Source of the DNA: an uncultured Collinsella sp.
Lineage (GTDB): Bacteria > Actinomycetota > Coriobacteriia > Coriobacteriales > Coriobacteriaceae
Length of the DNA: 49,627 bases
Reading direction: 5' to 3'
NCBI GenBank assembly: GCA_900754075.1
Contig: CAAEBN010000010.1
Location: forward strand, 1-49,627
Positions within the stretch are counted from its first letter, which is position 1. The number at the start of each line of letters is the position of its first letter. Below are positions 24,790-33,685 of the stretch, piece by piece. The notes below the pieces were generated by a model that was not told the origin of the DNA, made no database searches, and saw only the letters and a program-made list of their open reading frames with translations. Position numbers and translations under genes: made by a program.

Positions 24790-26241
24790 ATGGCGGACAA
24801 GAACGCAGAAGTTGCAGTCGAGGGTGACGGCGGCATGAAGAAAACGCTTTCGCTCTGGAACTTCTTCACCATCGGTTTCGGTGCCATCATCGGTACCGGT
24901 TGGGTTCTGCAGGTCGGCGACTGGATGGTCGTGGGCGGCGGTCCCGTTCCCGCTATGATCGCATTCCTCTTGGGTGCAATCTTCCTCGTGCCCGTCGGAG
25001 CTGTTTTCGGTGAGCTCACGGCTGCTATCCCCATCTCGGGCGGCATCGTCGAGTATGTCGATCGTAGCTTTGGCCGTACGCTGAGCTACATCACCGGTTG
25101 GCTTTTGGCCCTGGGCAACGGCATCCTGTGCCCGTGGGAGGCCATCGCCATTTCGACCCTCGTGTCCGAGATGTTCGGCAGCCTGCCCGGTCTTGAGTGG
25201 CTGCGCGCCGTCAAGCTCTACACCATCCTGGGCGCCGACGTTTACCTGTTCCCGACGCTGATCGCGCTCGGCTTCGCAGTCTACGTCATCTTCCTCAACT
25301 TCCGCGGTGCCAGCTCGGCCGCCAAGCTCCAGGCCTTCCTGACCAAGGCTCTGCTCTGCGGTATGCTGCTCGCCATGGGCGTCTCGCTGTTCACCGGCTC
25401 GCCGGACAATGCCATGCCTGTGTTCTCCCAGGTCGCTGGCGCCGGCGGCGGCAAGGCCGCTACCGAGAGCACCAGCCTGTTCGCCGGCATCGTGTCGGTC
25501 CTGGTTCTGACTCCGTTCTTCTACGCCGGTTTCGACACTATTCCTCAGCAGGCTGAGGAAGCGGCCGAGGGCCTCAACTGGAACAAGTTCGGCAAGATCA
25601 TCTCCCTGGCCCTGCTGGCCGCCGGCGGCTTCTACATGGTCTGTATCTATTCGTTCGGCACTATCCTCGACTGGCATGAGTTTGTTAAGAGCCCGGTTCC
25701 CGCGCTTGCCTGCCTCAAGGGCATCAACATGCTCCTGTACCTGGCCATGCTCGTCATCGCCACGCTTGGACCGATGGGCCCGATGAACTCCTTCTACGGC
25801 GCCACGAGCCGCATCATGCTCGCCATGGGCCGCAAGGGCCAGCTGCCCGAGAAGTTCGCCGAGGTCGACCCCAAGTCCGGCGCTCCCAAGCTCGCCTGCG
25901 TCGTTCTGGGCGTCATCACCGTCATCGGTCCGTTCCTGGGCAAGAACATGCTCATTCCTCTGACCAACGTGTCGGCTCTCGCCTTCATCTTCTCCTGCGG
26001 CATGGTCGCCCTCGCCTGCCTGCGCATGCGCTTCACCGAGCCCGACCTGCCTCGTCCCTACGAGGTACCCGGCGGCAAGTTTGGCATCGGCCTCGCTATC
26101 GCTGCCTGCGCCATCATCATCGGCCTGCTCGTGATTCCGTTCTCTCCCGCCTCCCTCAACATGGTGGAGTGGAGCATCGTGATCGGCTGGCTGGCTATTG
26201 GCCTGGCCCTCATGGCGTTCACCAATTCCCGCAAAAAGTAA
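24790..26241 (+). CDS. APC-superfamily amino-acid permease
   Basis: The protein has 483 aa with 12 predicted membrane segments. The first begins SLWNFFTIGFGAIIGTGWVLQVGDWMVVGGG, the glycine-rich TM1 of the family. Other family hallmarks are GGIVEYVDRSFG, PFFYAGFDTIPQQAEE, and GPMGPMNSFYGATSRIMLAMGRKGQLPEKFAEVD. The SD is GGAAAGGAGGGG. The following gene, 131 nt away on the same strand, is an amidohydrolase, so the pair probably imports and cleaves an amino-acid-derived compound. The substrate cannot be read from sequence. Confidence 0.92.
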   Translation: MADKNAEVAVEGDGGMKKTLSLWNFFTIGFGAIIGTGWVLQVGDWMVVGGGPVPAMIAFLLGAIFLVPVGAVFGELTAAIPISGGIVEYVDRSFGRTLSYITGWLLALGNGILCPWEAIAISTLVSEMFGSLPGLEWLRAVKLYTILGADVYLFPTLIALGFAVYVIFLNFRGASSAAKLQAFLTKALLCGMLLAMGVSLFTGSPDNAMPVFSQVAGAGGGKAATESTSLFAGIVSVLVLTPFFYAGFDTIPQQAEEAAEGLNWNKFGKIISLALLAAGGFYMVCIYSFGTILDWHEFVKSPVPALACLKGINMLLYLAMLVIATLGPMGPMNSFYGATSRIMLAMGRKGQLPEKFAEVDPKSGAPKLACVVLGVITVIGPFLGKNMLIPLTNVSALAFIFSCGMVALACLRMRFTEPDLPRPYEVPGGKFGIGLAIAACAIIIGLLVIPFSPASLNMVEWSIVIGWLAIGLALMAFTNSRKK

Positions 26242-26261
26242 CGCCTAGCCGGGGCGGATCG

Positions 26262-26290
26262 GGTGCGCGGTATCCTCTCTCCCGCGCACC
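26262..26290 (+). terminator. Hairpin between permease and amidohydrolase genes
   Basis: GGTGCGCGG (26262-26270) and CCGCGCACC (26282-26290) form a perfect 9-bp stem with an 11-nt loop and no T-run. It is probably a read-through or stability hairpin, leaving the two genes co-transcribed. Confidence 0.5.
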
Positions 26291-26372
26291 GAACCCGGCA
26301 CCACTTGGGTAGCTTTGTGAGGCCTTAACCCAACACGGCCTCGCCCACTATATGGATCCATAAGGAGGAACC

Positions 26373-27650
26373 ATGTCCACTCAGTATGCAATCGTTGGCG
26401 GCAAGCTCATCGACGGTACCGGTGCTGAGCCGGTCGAGAACTCCCTCGTTCTCGTCGACGACAACGGCAAGATCGAGTACGCCGGCGCTATGCAGGACCT
26501 TCCCGAGGGCGTTGAGGTTATCGATGCCGCCGGCAAGACCGTCCTTCCCGGCCTGATCGACACCCACCTGCACTTCTCGGGCAACCTGACCGACGATGAC
26601 ACCGATTGGGTCATGCAGCCGCTCCTCGAGAAGCAAGCCGTCGCCGTCAAGCAGGCCTACGACTGCCTCACCCACGGCCTCACCACCGTCTGCGAGATCG
26701 GCCGCTTTGGTATCCAGATCCGCGACTGCATCGACAAGGGCGTTTTTAAGGGCCCGCGCGTTCTGGCCACCGGCCTCGGCTTCTGCCGCGTTGCCGGTCA
26801 CGGTGACTCCCACCACTGCACCCAGGAGCTCAACAAGGAATCCCATCCCTGGGGCGACCAGGTCGACGGTCCTTGGGATCTTCGCAAGGCCGTCCGTCGC
26901 CGCCTGCGCGAGAACCCCGATGCCATCAAGATCTGGGCTACCGGTGGCGGCATCTGGCGCTGGGACTCCGGTCGCGACCAGCACTACTGCTCCGAGGAGA
27001 TCCAGGCCGTGGTCGAAGAGGCAAAGATGGTCGGCATCCCCGTGTGGAGCCACTGCTACAACAACCACGCCGCTGCCTACGATTCCGTCCGCTTTGGCTG
27101 CGAGCAGCTGATCCACGGCTTCGATATCGATGAGCGCACCATGGACCTCATGGCCGAGCAGGGCACCTTCTTTACCCCGACAATCGCCTTCCTGCCCACC
27201 TGGTACGCCACCTATCCACCCGTCTACGTCCCCGAGCTGCACGACAAGTACGAGGGCACCCTGGTCGAGAAGGAGCTGCAGCGCAACTACGACTGCCTGC
27301 GCGAGGCCAAGAAGCGCGGCGTCGTCATGACGATCGGCTCCGACTCCTTCTCCTTCGTCACTCCGTACGGCACCTGCTCCATCGAGGAGATGTACGAGTT
27401 CGTCGACAAGATCGGCTTCACCCCGGTCGAGACCATCACCTGCGCCACCCTCAACGGTGCCAAGATGTGCCACATCGAGGACGAGACCGGTTCCATCGAG
27501 GCCGGCAAGTGCGCCGACCTGCTGGTCGTGAACGGTGACGTCGCCGCCGACATCCATGTGCTCAACACCGACAACATGGACGTCATCATGAAGGACGGCT
27601 GGATCGTCGAGGCTGGCACCTTTGGCGAGGCCAACAAATACAGCGCCTAA
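26373..27650 (+). CDS. Metal-dependent amidohydrolase
   Basis: The protein has 425 aa; TAAGGAGGAACC provides the SD. The HxH metal motif is in LPGLIDTHLHFSG. Lysine in IKIWATGGGIWRWD may be the carboxylated bridging lysine. Further ligands are in WSHCYNN and QLIHGFDID, and the catalytic Asp is in IGSDSF. This is the TIM-barrel amidohydrolase fold, close in style to imidazolonepropionase and Xaa-Pro/carboxypeptidase-type dipeptidases. The C-terminus has CADLLVVNGD, typical of the family's beta-sandwich domain. It sits behind an APC permease. The substrate is unknown. Confidence 0.92.
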   Translation: MSTQYAIVGGKLIDGTGAEPVENSLVLVDDNGKIEYAGAMQDLPEGVEVIDAAGKTVLPGLIDTHLHFSGNLTDDDTDWVMQPLLEKQAVAVKQAYDCLTHGLTTVCEIGRFGIQIRDCIDKGVFKGPRVLATGLGFCRVAGHGDSHHCTQELNKESHPWGDQVDGPWDLRKAVRRRLRENPDAIKIWATGGGIWRWDSGRDQHYCSEEIQAVVEEAKMVGIPVWSHCYNNHAAAYDSVRFGCEQLIHGFDIDERTMDLMAEQGTFFTPTIAFLPTWYATYPPVYVPELHDKYEGTLVEKELQRNYDCLREAKKRGVVMTIGSDSFSFVTPYGTCSIEEMYEFVDKIGFTPVETITCATLNGAKMCHIEDETGSIEAGKCADLLVVNGDVAADIHVLNTDNMDVIMKDGWIVEAGTFGEANKYSA

Positions 27651-27691
27651 GATACCGTTTGTCGATGGCTGGATGTAAAACACAGTTTTTG

Positions 27692-27706
27692 ATTGCATAA
27701 TGCAAT
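27692..27706. promoter_or_regulatory. Palindrome ATTGCATAATGCAAT
   Basis: This perfect 15-bp palindrome lies in the 117-nt gap between the amidohydrolase and the first LytS gene, immediately before a terminator hairpin. It shares TTGCATAAT with the palindrome at 12453-12487. It is a candidate operator. Confidence 0.45.
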
Positions 27707-27708
27707 GG

Positions 27709-27734
27709 AGAGGGTCGCTTGCGGCCCTCTTTAT
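27709..27734 (+). terminator. Terminator of the permease/amidohydrolase operon
   Basis: AGAGGGTCGC (27709-27718) pairs with GCGGCCCTCT (27721-27730), including one wobble, and is followed by TTATTG. It separates this operon from the two-component genes. Confidence 0.75.
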
Positions 27735-27767
27735 TGCTATCGGTGCCACGGACAAGAGGGGATGACG

Positions 27768-29153
27768 GTGGATTTAAACAGGCTGATTCTGGGCAAAAGC
27801 TACAACTCTACCAAGGTCTTTCGTACGGCCCAGCATGTGGTCCAGGCCATCCTGCTCGGTATTGTCGTTCCGGCGCTTGTCCTGCTGCTTATCTGGGATT
27901 TAACCGATAATCCCAATCCCGTTCCAGGCGTTGTCGTTATTGCCGGCCTGGTCATGCTGTGTTTCTTTTTCTCGTATGTCTTTGTGGTCCCCGACGACCT
28001 CACGTCGAGCGCAACCGACCGTACGCTCGCCATCGCATCAAAAATATTCGCCTACACGTCGCGCGGCCTTACGCCCGAAGCGGCCCTGGGCGCCTCCAAA
28101 ATCATCCTGTCCGAGACCATTGCCTCTGCCATCTGCTTTACCGACGGCAAGCAGGTGCTGGCAAGCTGGGGCGAGGACTCGGCAAAATGCCCTGCCGGCA
28201 CCCCGGTCGTGCTCAAGACCACGCTCAGTGTGATTGAGACGGGCGAGCAGAGCGTGTTTTCGCGCGACACCTCCAATGAGACGGGCGGTTATTTTCCCCG
28301 CCTGCGCGCCGGCATTGTCGCGCCGCTTACCGTGCGCGGGCATTGCGTGGGTACGCTCGAGCTGTACTATCCCCGCCTGAGCAGCATCGATATGCGCCAG
28401 ACGGCGTTGGCCTCGGGTTTTGCCGATCTCATCTCCACGCAGCTCGCCAGCTTTGAGCTCGAGCGCCAGGACGAGCTCACGGCCCGCGTTGAGCTTCGCG
28501 CCCTGCAGTCGCAGGTCGACCCGCATTTTCTATTCAATACCATTAGCACGATCGTGTCGCTCGTTCGAACCGAGCCCGACAAGGCACGATCGTTGCTGAT
28601 CGACTTTTCCAACTACTATCGTCAGACGCTTTCTGACTCCGATACGCTCACCACGCTCGAGCACGAGGTGGAACAGGGCGCTCGTTATATCAATCTTATG
28701 CAGGCCCGGTATGGCGACGGCCGTCTGCGCGTTTCGGTCGACATCGACTTTGAGGTGCGCGACAGCCTGGTACCGCCGTTTATCTTGCAGCCGCTGCTCG
28801 AAAACTGCATCAAGCATGCGCAGCGCGAGATCGAGCCGCTTTCTATTCGTGTTAGGGCTTTTGAGACCGATGACGGCTTGGAGATCATCGTCGAAGATGA
28901 CGGCATCGGTATGAGCGAAGACGTCTGCGCGCATCTGTTTGAGCAGCATCGCCGAGAGGAGCCCGAGAGCATTACCGCCGACGGCTCCGTCAAGCGAGGT
29001 TGCGGTCTGGCGCTCTTCAACGTGCTTCAGCGCATCCATTTCTTTTACGGAGAAGATTCTGGCATGCGCGTGAAGTCCCAGGAGGGCGTGGGAACGCAGG
29101 TCATCGTTGAGTTGAACGGCGAGCCGCATGAGCCGGCGCCGCTAACGGTGTAG
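27768..29153 (+). CDS. LytS-type sensor histidine kinase, first pair
   Basis: The protein has 461 aa. GTG 27768 is preferred: GAGGGG lies 6 nt upstream, whereas ATG 27762 abuts it. Two hydrophobic segments (about 25-75) are followed by a GAF-like region, then a His_kinase (PF06580) domain with ALQSQVDPHFLFNTI (phosphoacceptor His near 252). A HATPase domain follows, with N-box PLLENCIKHA and G1 EDDGIGMSE. It lacks the five-TM LytS sensor domain. The cognate LytTR regulator follows 39 nt downstream. A close paralog is encoded at 33682-35025. Confidence 0.92.
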   Translation: MDLNRLILGKSYNSTKVFRTAQHVVQAILLGIVVPALVLLLIWDLTDNPNPVPGVVVIAGLVMLCFFFSYVFVVPDDLTSSATDRTLAIASKIFAYTSRGLTPEAALGASKIILSETIASAICFTDGKQVLASWGEDSAKCPAGTPVVLKTTLSVIETGEQSVFSRDTSNETGGYFPRLRAGIVAPLTVRGHCVGTLELYYPRLSSIDMRQTALASGFADLISTQLASFELERQDELTARVELRALQSQVDPHFLFNTISTIVSLVRTEPDKARSLLIDFSNYYRQTLSDSDTLTTLEHEVEQGARYINLMQARYGDGRLRVSVDIDFEVRDSLVPPFILQPLLENCIKHAQREIEPLSIRVRAFETDDGLEIIVEDDGIGMSEDVCAHLFEQHRREEPESITADGSVKRGCGLALFNVLQRIHFFYGEDSGMRVKSQEGVGTQVIVELNGEPHEPAPLTV

Positions 29154-29192
29154 CATGCGGTTGGATTGAGAGAAAAAAGAGGGGAAGCGCAT

Positions 29193-29927
29193 ATGTCCGA
29201 GGGCTGGAACATCTTGGTGGTTGATGACGAGCCTCCCATTAGGGCTGAGCTACGCTATCTGTTGGAACAGGATACGCGTGTGGGTCAGATTGCCGAGGCG
29301 GGCAATGTCACCGAAGCCGTGGAGTCGATTCTGTCGAACAAGCCCGACGTGCTGTTTTTAGACATTACCATGCCCGGTCGCTCGGGAATTGAGCTTGCCG
29401 AGTCGCTGCAGAACCTAAAGACGCCGCCGGTCGTGGTGTTTGTGACGGCATTTGCCGAGTATGCGGCCGATGCCTATAACCTCGATGCGGTCGATTACGT
29501 CGTCAAACCGGTGGAGGATGCCCGCCTGTCAAAGGCACTCGACAAGATCGAGACTGCCCTGGGTGCTCGCCGTGTCGTCCATGCTCCGCGCCAGCCTTTG
29601 CGCCTGACGGTGGATCGCGGGGGCAAAAGGGTGTTCATTCCCGTGGCGGATGTCTGCTACTTTGAGGCGCGCGCCGATTTTTGCAACGCCGTCTGCGCCG
29701 AGGGGACATACCTGATCAATGAGTCGATTTCCTCGCTCGAGCGGCGCCTGGCCTCCGAGGGCTTTATCCGCGTCCATCGCAGCTATCTGGTTAATTTGGA
29801 AGACGTGCATAATGTCGAGATCGGCCCCACGGGTCTGATGGAGCTCAGGCTCGACCGTGTGAGCTCGACGGTGCCCGTTTCGCGCCGTCGAGCTGCCGAG
29901 GTCAAATCGCACTTGGGGCTAGCGTAA
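29193..29927 (+). CDS. LytTR response regulator, first pair
   Basis: The protein has 244 aa from ATG 29193 (GAGGGGAAG SD). The receiver domain (about 1-120) has acidic pocket VVDDEPP, phosphoacceptor D57 in VLFLDITMPG, and the lysine in DYVVKPVEDA. The LytTR DNA-binding domain (about 140-240) has VFIPVADVCYFEARADFC, FIRVHRSYLVNLEDV and PVSRRRAAEVKSHL. It acts with the upstream sensor. The recognised DNA would be paired LytTR direct repeats; I did not identify them. Confidence 0.95.
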   Translation: MSEGWNILVVDDEPPIRAELRYLLEQDTRVGQIAEAGNVTEAVESILSNKPDVLFLDITMPGRSGIELAESLQNLKTPPVVVFVTAFAEYAADAYNLDAVDYVVKPVEDARLSKALDKIETALGARRVVHAPRQPLRLTVDRGGKRVFIPVADVCYFEARADFCNAVCAEGTYLINESISSLERRLASEGFIRVHRSYLVNLEDVHNVEIGPTGLMELRLDRVSSTVPVSRRRAAEVKSHLGLA

Positions 29928-30018
29928 GGGTCGGTGCGCCATCGTTTGCCGTTGCGGGTTTGGTATGACCGTGCGGTGGGCATAATGGGTGGCATCGAAT
30001 GAAATCGAAAGGATCATT

Positions 30019-30963
30019 ATGCCTGCGCTTATCACCCATCATCTGTTTGGCGAGGAAAGCATCGACCGTCTTCCGCAGGGCGTTATCACGTCCGACGAGG
30101 AGCGCATCGCCTTTATCCTGGGAAACCAAGGTCCCGACCCATTTTTCTTCCACATACTCACGCCGCGCATTTCCGACTGTACGTCGCTTGCTCAGGTCAT
30201 GCACCGCTCGCGCATGTCGCGCCAGTTCTCGTGCCTGCGCGACGGCGTGTCGCACCTGCAGCCGCGCGATGCCAATCTGGGTCGTGCCTTTGCGCTGGGC
30301 CTGCTGTCGCACTATGTGCTCGATCGCAATGCCCATCCCTTTGTCTACGAGCAGCAGTTTGGCATTGTCGAGTCCGATCCCGAGCTCGAGGCTTCGGGCA
30401 GTCAAGTTCATGCCGTGCTCGAAAGCGACTTGGACGTGCTGATGCTGCAGCTCAAGCGCGATGGGGCTACGGTCGAGGATTATCCGCCGGCGGGCGAGAT
30501 CGTCACCACCGACCGCATCAATCGCGTTGCCGGCGTGCTGATGAGCTACGTCGCCGGACGCGTGTACGGTATCGACATCCCGGCGGGGGAGTACGCCGGC
30601 GCCGTCTCGGACATGCAGCTGCTCTACCGCACTATCGAGCCGGCCGGTTCGGCCAAGACGCGCGCGATTGCCCTGCTCGAGGGCTTGGTGCACGATTATT
30701 CGCTGCTCGACGGCCTTGCGCACCGCGTGACGACCGAGCTGCCCGAGCGTACCGGAAATCTGGGCCACTTGGCATGGAAGAGCCCCTTTACCGATGAAGT
30801 CTCGACCGAGAGCTTCCCCGAGGTCTTTGACCGCGCGCTGCTCGATTACGAGCTCACCGTCGCCCGCTTTATCGAGACCGGCGATATGGAAGCCGTGACC
30901 AACCACGTCAATTACAGCGGTCGCGTGCTCGGCGCCGACGAAGAGTTCGACCGCGAGGAGTAG
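30019..30963 (+). CDS. Zinc-dependent phospholipase C-like protein
   Basis: The protein has 314 aa from ATG 30019 (GAAAGGAT SD). The N-terminus MPALITHHLFGEESIDRLP and the segment FALGLLSHYVLDRNAHPFVYEQ carry the scattered His/Asp residues of the zinc-dependent PLC/S1-P1-like fold (PF00882 type). There is no signal peptide, so it is likely cytoplasmic, unlike the secreted clostridial toxin. Enzymatic activity is unproven; many bacterial members are uncharacterised. It lies between two LytS/LytTR pairs on the same strand. Confidence 0.8.
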   Translation: MPALITHHLFGEESIDRLPQGVITSDEERIAFILGNQGPDPFFFHILTPRISDCTSLAQVMHRSRMSRQFSCLRDGVSHLQPRDANLGRAFALGLLSHYVLDRNAHPFVYEQQFGIVESDPELEASGSQVHAVLESDLDVLMLQLKRDGATVEDYPPAGEIVTTDRINRVAGVLMSYVAGRVYGIDIPAGEYAGAVSDMQLLYRTIEPAGSAKTRAIALLEGLVHDYSLLDGLAHRVTTELPERTGNLGHLAWKSPFTDEVSTESFPEVFDRALLDYELTVARFIETGDMEAVTNHVNYSGRVLGADEEFDREE

Positions 30964-31064
30964 GGCTCGCGCGTGCCCCTTTGCCGAATCCTTACCGGCG
31001 CTTCTGTGCAATTGGGGTACGATAAACTAACTGCATATCGGGCGAATACGAAGGGGCCCTGTCC

Positions 31065-32315
31065 ATGAAATACACCAAGCTCGAGCGTAACTGGGTTATG
31101 TACGATGTGGGCAACTCGGCCCTCGTGCTGCTCAATACCTCGGTGGTGCCCATCTACTTTAACGCCATCAATACCGGTGCTTCCTCGGCAGACCTGGTGG
31201 TCGCCTGGGGCAACGCGCAGACGATTGCCTCGCTGGTCATTGCCATGCTCATGCCCATTCTGGGCGCGCTTGCCGATTACGCCGGCAACAAGATCAAGTT
31301 CTTCTTGGGCTTCTTCCTCACGGGCCTGGTTCTTTGCCTGGCGCAGGCTATCCCCATGTCCGCCATGGCATTTTTGACCGTGTACGTGCTGTGCACCATC
31401 GGCCTTAACTCTTCTATGACGTTCTACGACGCCATGCTGCCCGACATTACCACCGACGAGCGCATGGACGCCGTGTCCAGCTCGGGCTATGCCTGGGGCT
31501 ACATCGGTTCCACCGTGCCGTTCATCATCTGCCTGGCGCTTATCATGGGTGGCCCCGCTCTTGGCGTTCCCACCATGCTGGCAACGCGTCTGTCGTTTGT
31601 CATCACCGGTGCCTGGTGGCTCATCTTTACCCTGCCGCTCATTCGCACCTATAAGCAAAAGTACGGTCGCGAGCGCGGTCCCCAGGACACCATCGGCCAC
31701 ATCGTGGGCGGCGTGTTCTCCGAGGTCGGACACACCATGCGCGAGATCGCCCACAACAAGACCGTGCTGGTCTACATGATCGCGTTCTTCTTCTACATCG
31801 ACGGTGTGCACACGGTTATTTCCATGGCAACCAGCTACGGATCGGCTCTTGGCATCGATTCGACCCAGCTGGTGCTGGCGCTGCTCGTTACGCAGTTTGT
31901 GGCCTTCCCGTCCGCCATCATCTACGGCAAGCTCGCCGGTCGCGTGGGCACACTCAATATGATCTTGGTGGCCGTCGCCGCCTATATGGGCATCGTGCTC
32001 TTTGCCGCGTTTTTCTTAAAGACCGCCTTTGAGTTTTGGGTGCTCGCCATTTTGGTCGGCCTGTTCCAAGGCGGCGTGCAGGCGCTCAGCCGCAGCTATT
32101 TTGGCCGCATCATCCCCAAGGAAAAGTCCAACGAGTACTACGGCTTCTTCGATATCTTTGGCCGTTACGCAAGCGTTATGGGCACCTTCCTGGTGTCGGT
32201 TGTCACCTCGTTGACCGGCAACCCGTCGCTGGGCGTCCTTTCTATTGGCGTTCTGCTGGTTGTTGGCTTTGTGCTGCTGGTCCGTCTGTCCCGCATGGCT
32301 CAGGCGGCGGCGTAA
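31065..32315 (+). CDS. MFS transporter, UMF1 family
   Basis: The protein has 416 aa with about 12 membrane segments. The N-terminal signature ERNWVMYDVGNSALVLL corresponds to the YDxGNSA motif of the UMF1/Atg22-like family. FGRIIPKEKSNEYYGFFDIFGRYASVMG is the other hallmark. Substrates of bacterial members are mostly unknown. AAGGGG lies 9 nt before the start. A strong terminator follows at 32440-32475. Confidence 0.9.
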   Translation: MKYTKLERNWVMYDVGNSALVLLNTSVVPIYFNAINTGASSADLVVAWGNAQTIASLVIAMLMPILGALADYAGNKIKFFLGFFLTGLVLCLAQAIPMSAMAFLTVYVLCTIGLNSSMTFYDAMLPDITTDERMDAVSSSGYAWGYIGSTVPFIICLALIMGGPALGVPTMLATRLSFVITGAWWLIFTLPLIRTYKQKYGRERGPQDTIGHIVGGVFSEVGHTMREIAHNKTVLVYMIAFFFYIDGVHTVISMATSYGSALGIDSTQLVLALLVTQFVAFPSAIIYGKLAGRVGTLNMILVAVAAYMGIVLFAAFFLKTAFEFWVLAILVGLFQGGVQALSRSYFGRIIPKEKSNEYYGFFDIFGRYASVMGTFLVSVVTSLTGNPSLGVLSIGVLLVVGFVLLVRLSRMAQAAA

Positions 32316-32439
32316 GACAACCGGGCTCAGTACGGCAATTGTGCCTATCCGCAGCACTCTTTTGGAAGTGGCCGCATAAATCATTCTGACTTCCGAACAA
32401 TGTTTAGCCCAAGTGGGTATGATGGAATCAGCTAGGTCG

Positions 32440-32475
32440 CGGGGCGTCGCCTGTGTTTGGCGGCGCCCCGTTTTT
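32440..32475 (+). terminator. Terminator after the UMF1 transporter gene
   Basis: CGGGGCGTCGCC (32440-32451) pairs with GGCGGCGCCCCG (32459-32470), with one wobble, followed by TTTTT. It ends 13 nt before the SD of the next gene. Confidence 0.85.
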
Positions 32476-32497
32476 GTGTTGCAAGGAGGGTAAAGGT

Positions 32498-33685
32498 ATG
32501 AACGCCACGGTTGTGATCCCAACATATTGGGCGGGCGATGATACCCAAGCAAACGCTCCCGGCACCTACGATCACTCGACGTCGCTCAATGCCGCCAACC
32601 CGGAACTCGATCGCTGCCTGACTTCGCTCGAACAGGTGCGCGACATTCCGCGCATCATTCTCTTGGTGGTCTGTCCGGTTTCTGCCACGGCCGACGTATC
32701 CCATCGCGTGCACGAAATCGTTAATGCGCATCCCACGCTTAAGGTCACCATCGTTACCAATACTCAGGCTTCGCGTGTTGCCGACCGCGTGGCACAGATT
32801 GCGCCCAAAGGTTCGGGCGAGTGCGTGAGCCTGCGCGGCTACGGCGCCATCCGCAACATGGGTCTTGCCTGCGCGGCGGTGCTGGGGCACGACGCGGTTG
32901 TGTTTTTGGATGACGACGAGACCGTCATCGATGCCGACTTTATGAAGCGTGCGACCTATGCACTGGGTCAACAGACGCGTCAGGGCCTGCCGATTTTAGT
33001 CAAGAGCGGATACTTTTACGATCGCGACGGGTCGCCGCTGGCTCCCACGGACAAAGTGGGCATTTGCCATCGCTGGTGGACCAAGCGTATCGAGTTCAAT
33101 CGCTGGATGAAAAAGGCGCTCTCGGGCACCCGCATCTCGCGTTCCAATTACGTGTGCGGCGGCCTGATGGCCCTGCACGCCCGCGCCTTTACGCGCGTGG
33201 CCTTCGACCCGTTTATCACCCGCGGCGAGGATCTGGACTATCTCTTTAACATGCGCATGTTTGGCTACGACGTGTGGTTCGACAACGAGTGGACCGTACG
33301 CCACCTGCCGCCCGAGTCCGAGAAGCGCTCACCGCGCTTTATGCAGGACGTGTACCGTTGGTACTACGAGCGGGCCAAGCTGACGTTCGCTGCGCACCAA
33401 AAGGAGCTCATTCCGGTTACGGCCGCATCACTCATGCCCTATCCGGGTCCGTGGATCTCGCGCGAGCTCGACGACCGCGTGCACAAGACCGCCATGGTTC
33501 GCAGCATGTTTACCCGCGAGCACGAGGGGTATCTGCGCATCTGGCGTCATGGTATTGACGAGGCCAAGACCTATGCCCGCCAAAACGCCGCAAGCTACCT
33601 GCGTTTTCAGAGTTTCTGGCCCAAGATCATGGACGAACTTTGGCGCGACGCACAACTGATTAGCATCCTGGAGGGGGCTGAATGA
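32498..33685 (+). CDS. Glycosyltransferase-family-2-like protein
   Basis: The protein has 395 aa from ATG 32498 after AAGGAGGG. It begins MNATVVIPTYWAGDD, the beta-strand/nucleotide-binding start of GT-A folds. The metal-binding acidic motif FLDDDETVIDADF is near residue 145, and NYVCGGLMALHARAF and RGEDLDYLFNMRMFGYDVW follow. No membrane segments are visible. The TGA overlaps the ATG of the sensor kinase (ATGA at 33682), so it is translationally coupled to the second LytS/LytTR pair. Modification of a cell-surface polymer monitored or regulated by that pair is a reasonable inference. Confidence 0.82.
   Translation: MNATVVIPTYWAGDDTQANAPGTYDHSTSLNAANPELDRCLTSLEQVRDIPRIILLVVCPVSATADVSHRVHEIVNAHPTLKVTIVTNTQASRVADRVAQIAPKGSGECVSLRGYGAIRNMGLACAAVLGHDAVVFLDDDETVIDADFMKRATYALGQQTRQGLPILVKSGYFYDRDGSPLAPTDKVGICHRWWTKRIEFNRWMKKALSGTRISRSNYVCGGLMALHARAFTRVAFDPFITRGEDLDYLFNMRMFGYDVWFDNEWTVRHLPPESEKRSPRFMQDVYRWYYERAKLTFAAHQKELIPVTAASLMPYPGPWISRELDDRVHKTAMVRSMFTREHEGYLRIWRHGIDEAKTYARQNAASYLRFQSFWPKIMDELWRDAQLISILEGAE

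Noticed and set aside
26325..27755. 476-codon open frame antisense to the amidohydrolase gene
   Set aside because: It is a shadow of a highly biased gene and has low-complexity Val/Leu/Asp composition.
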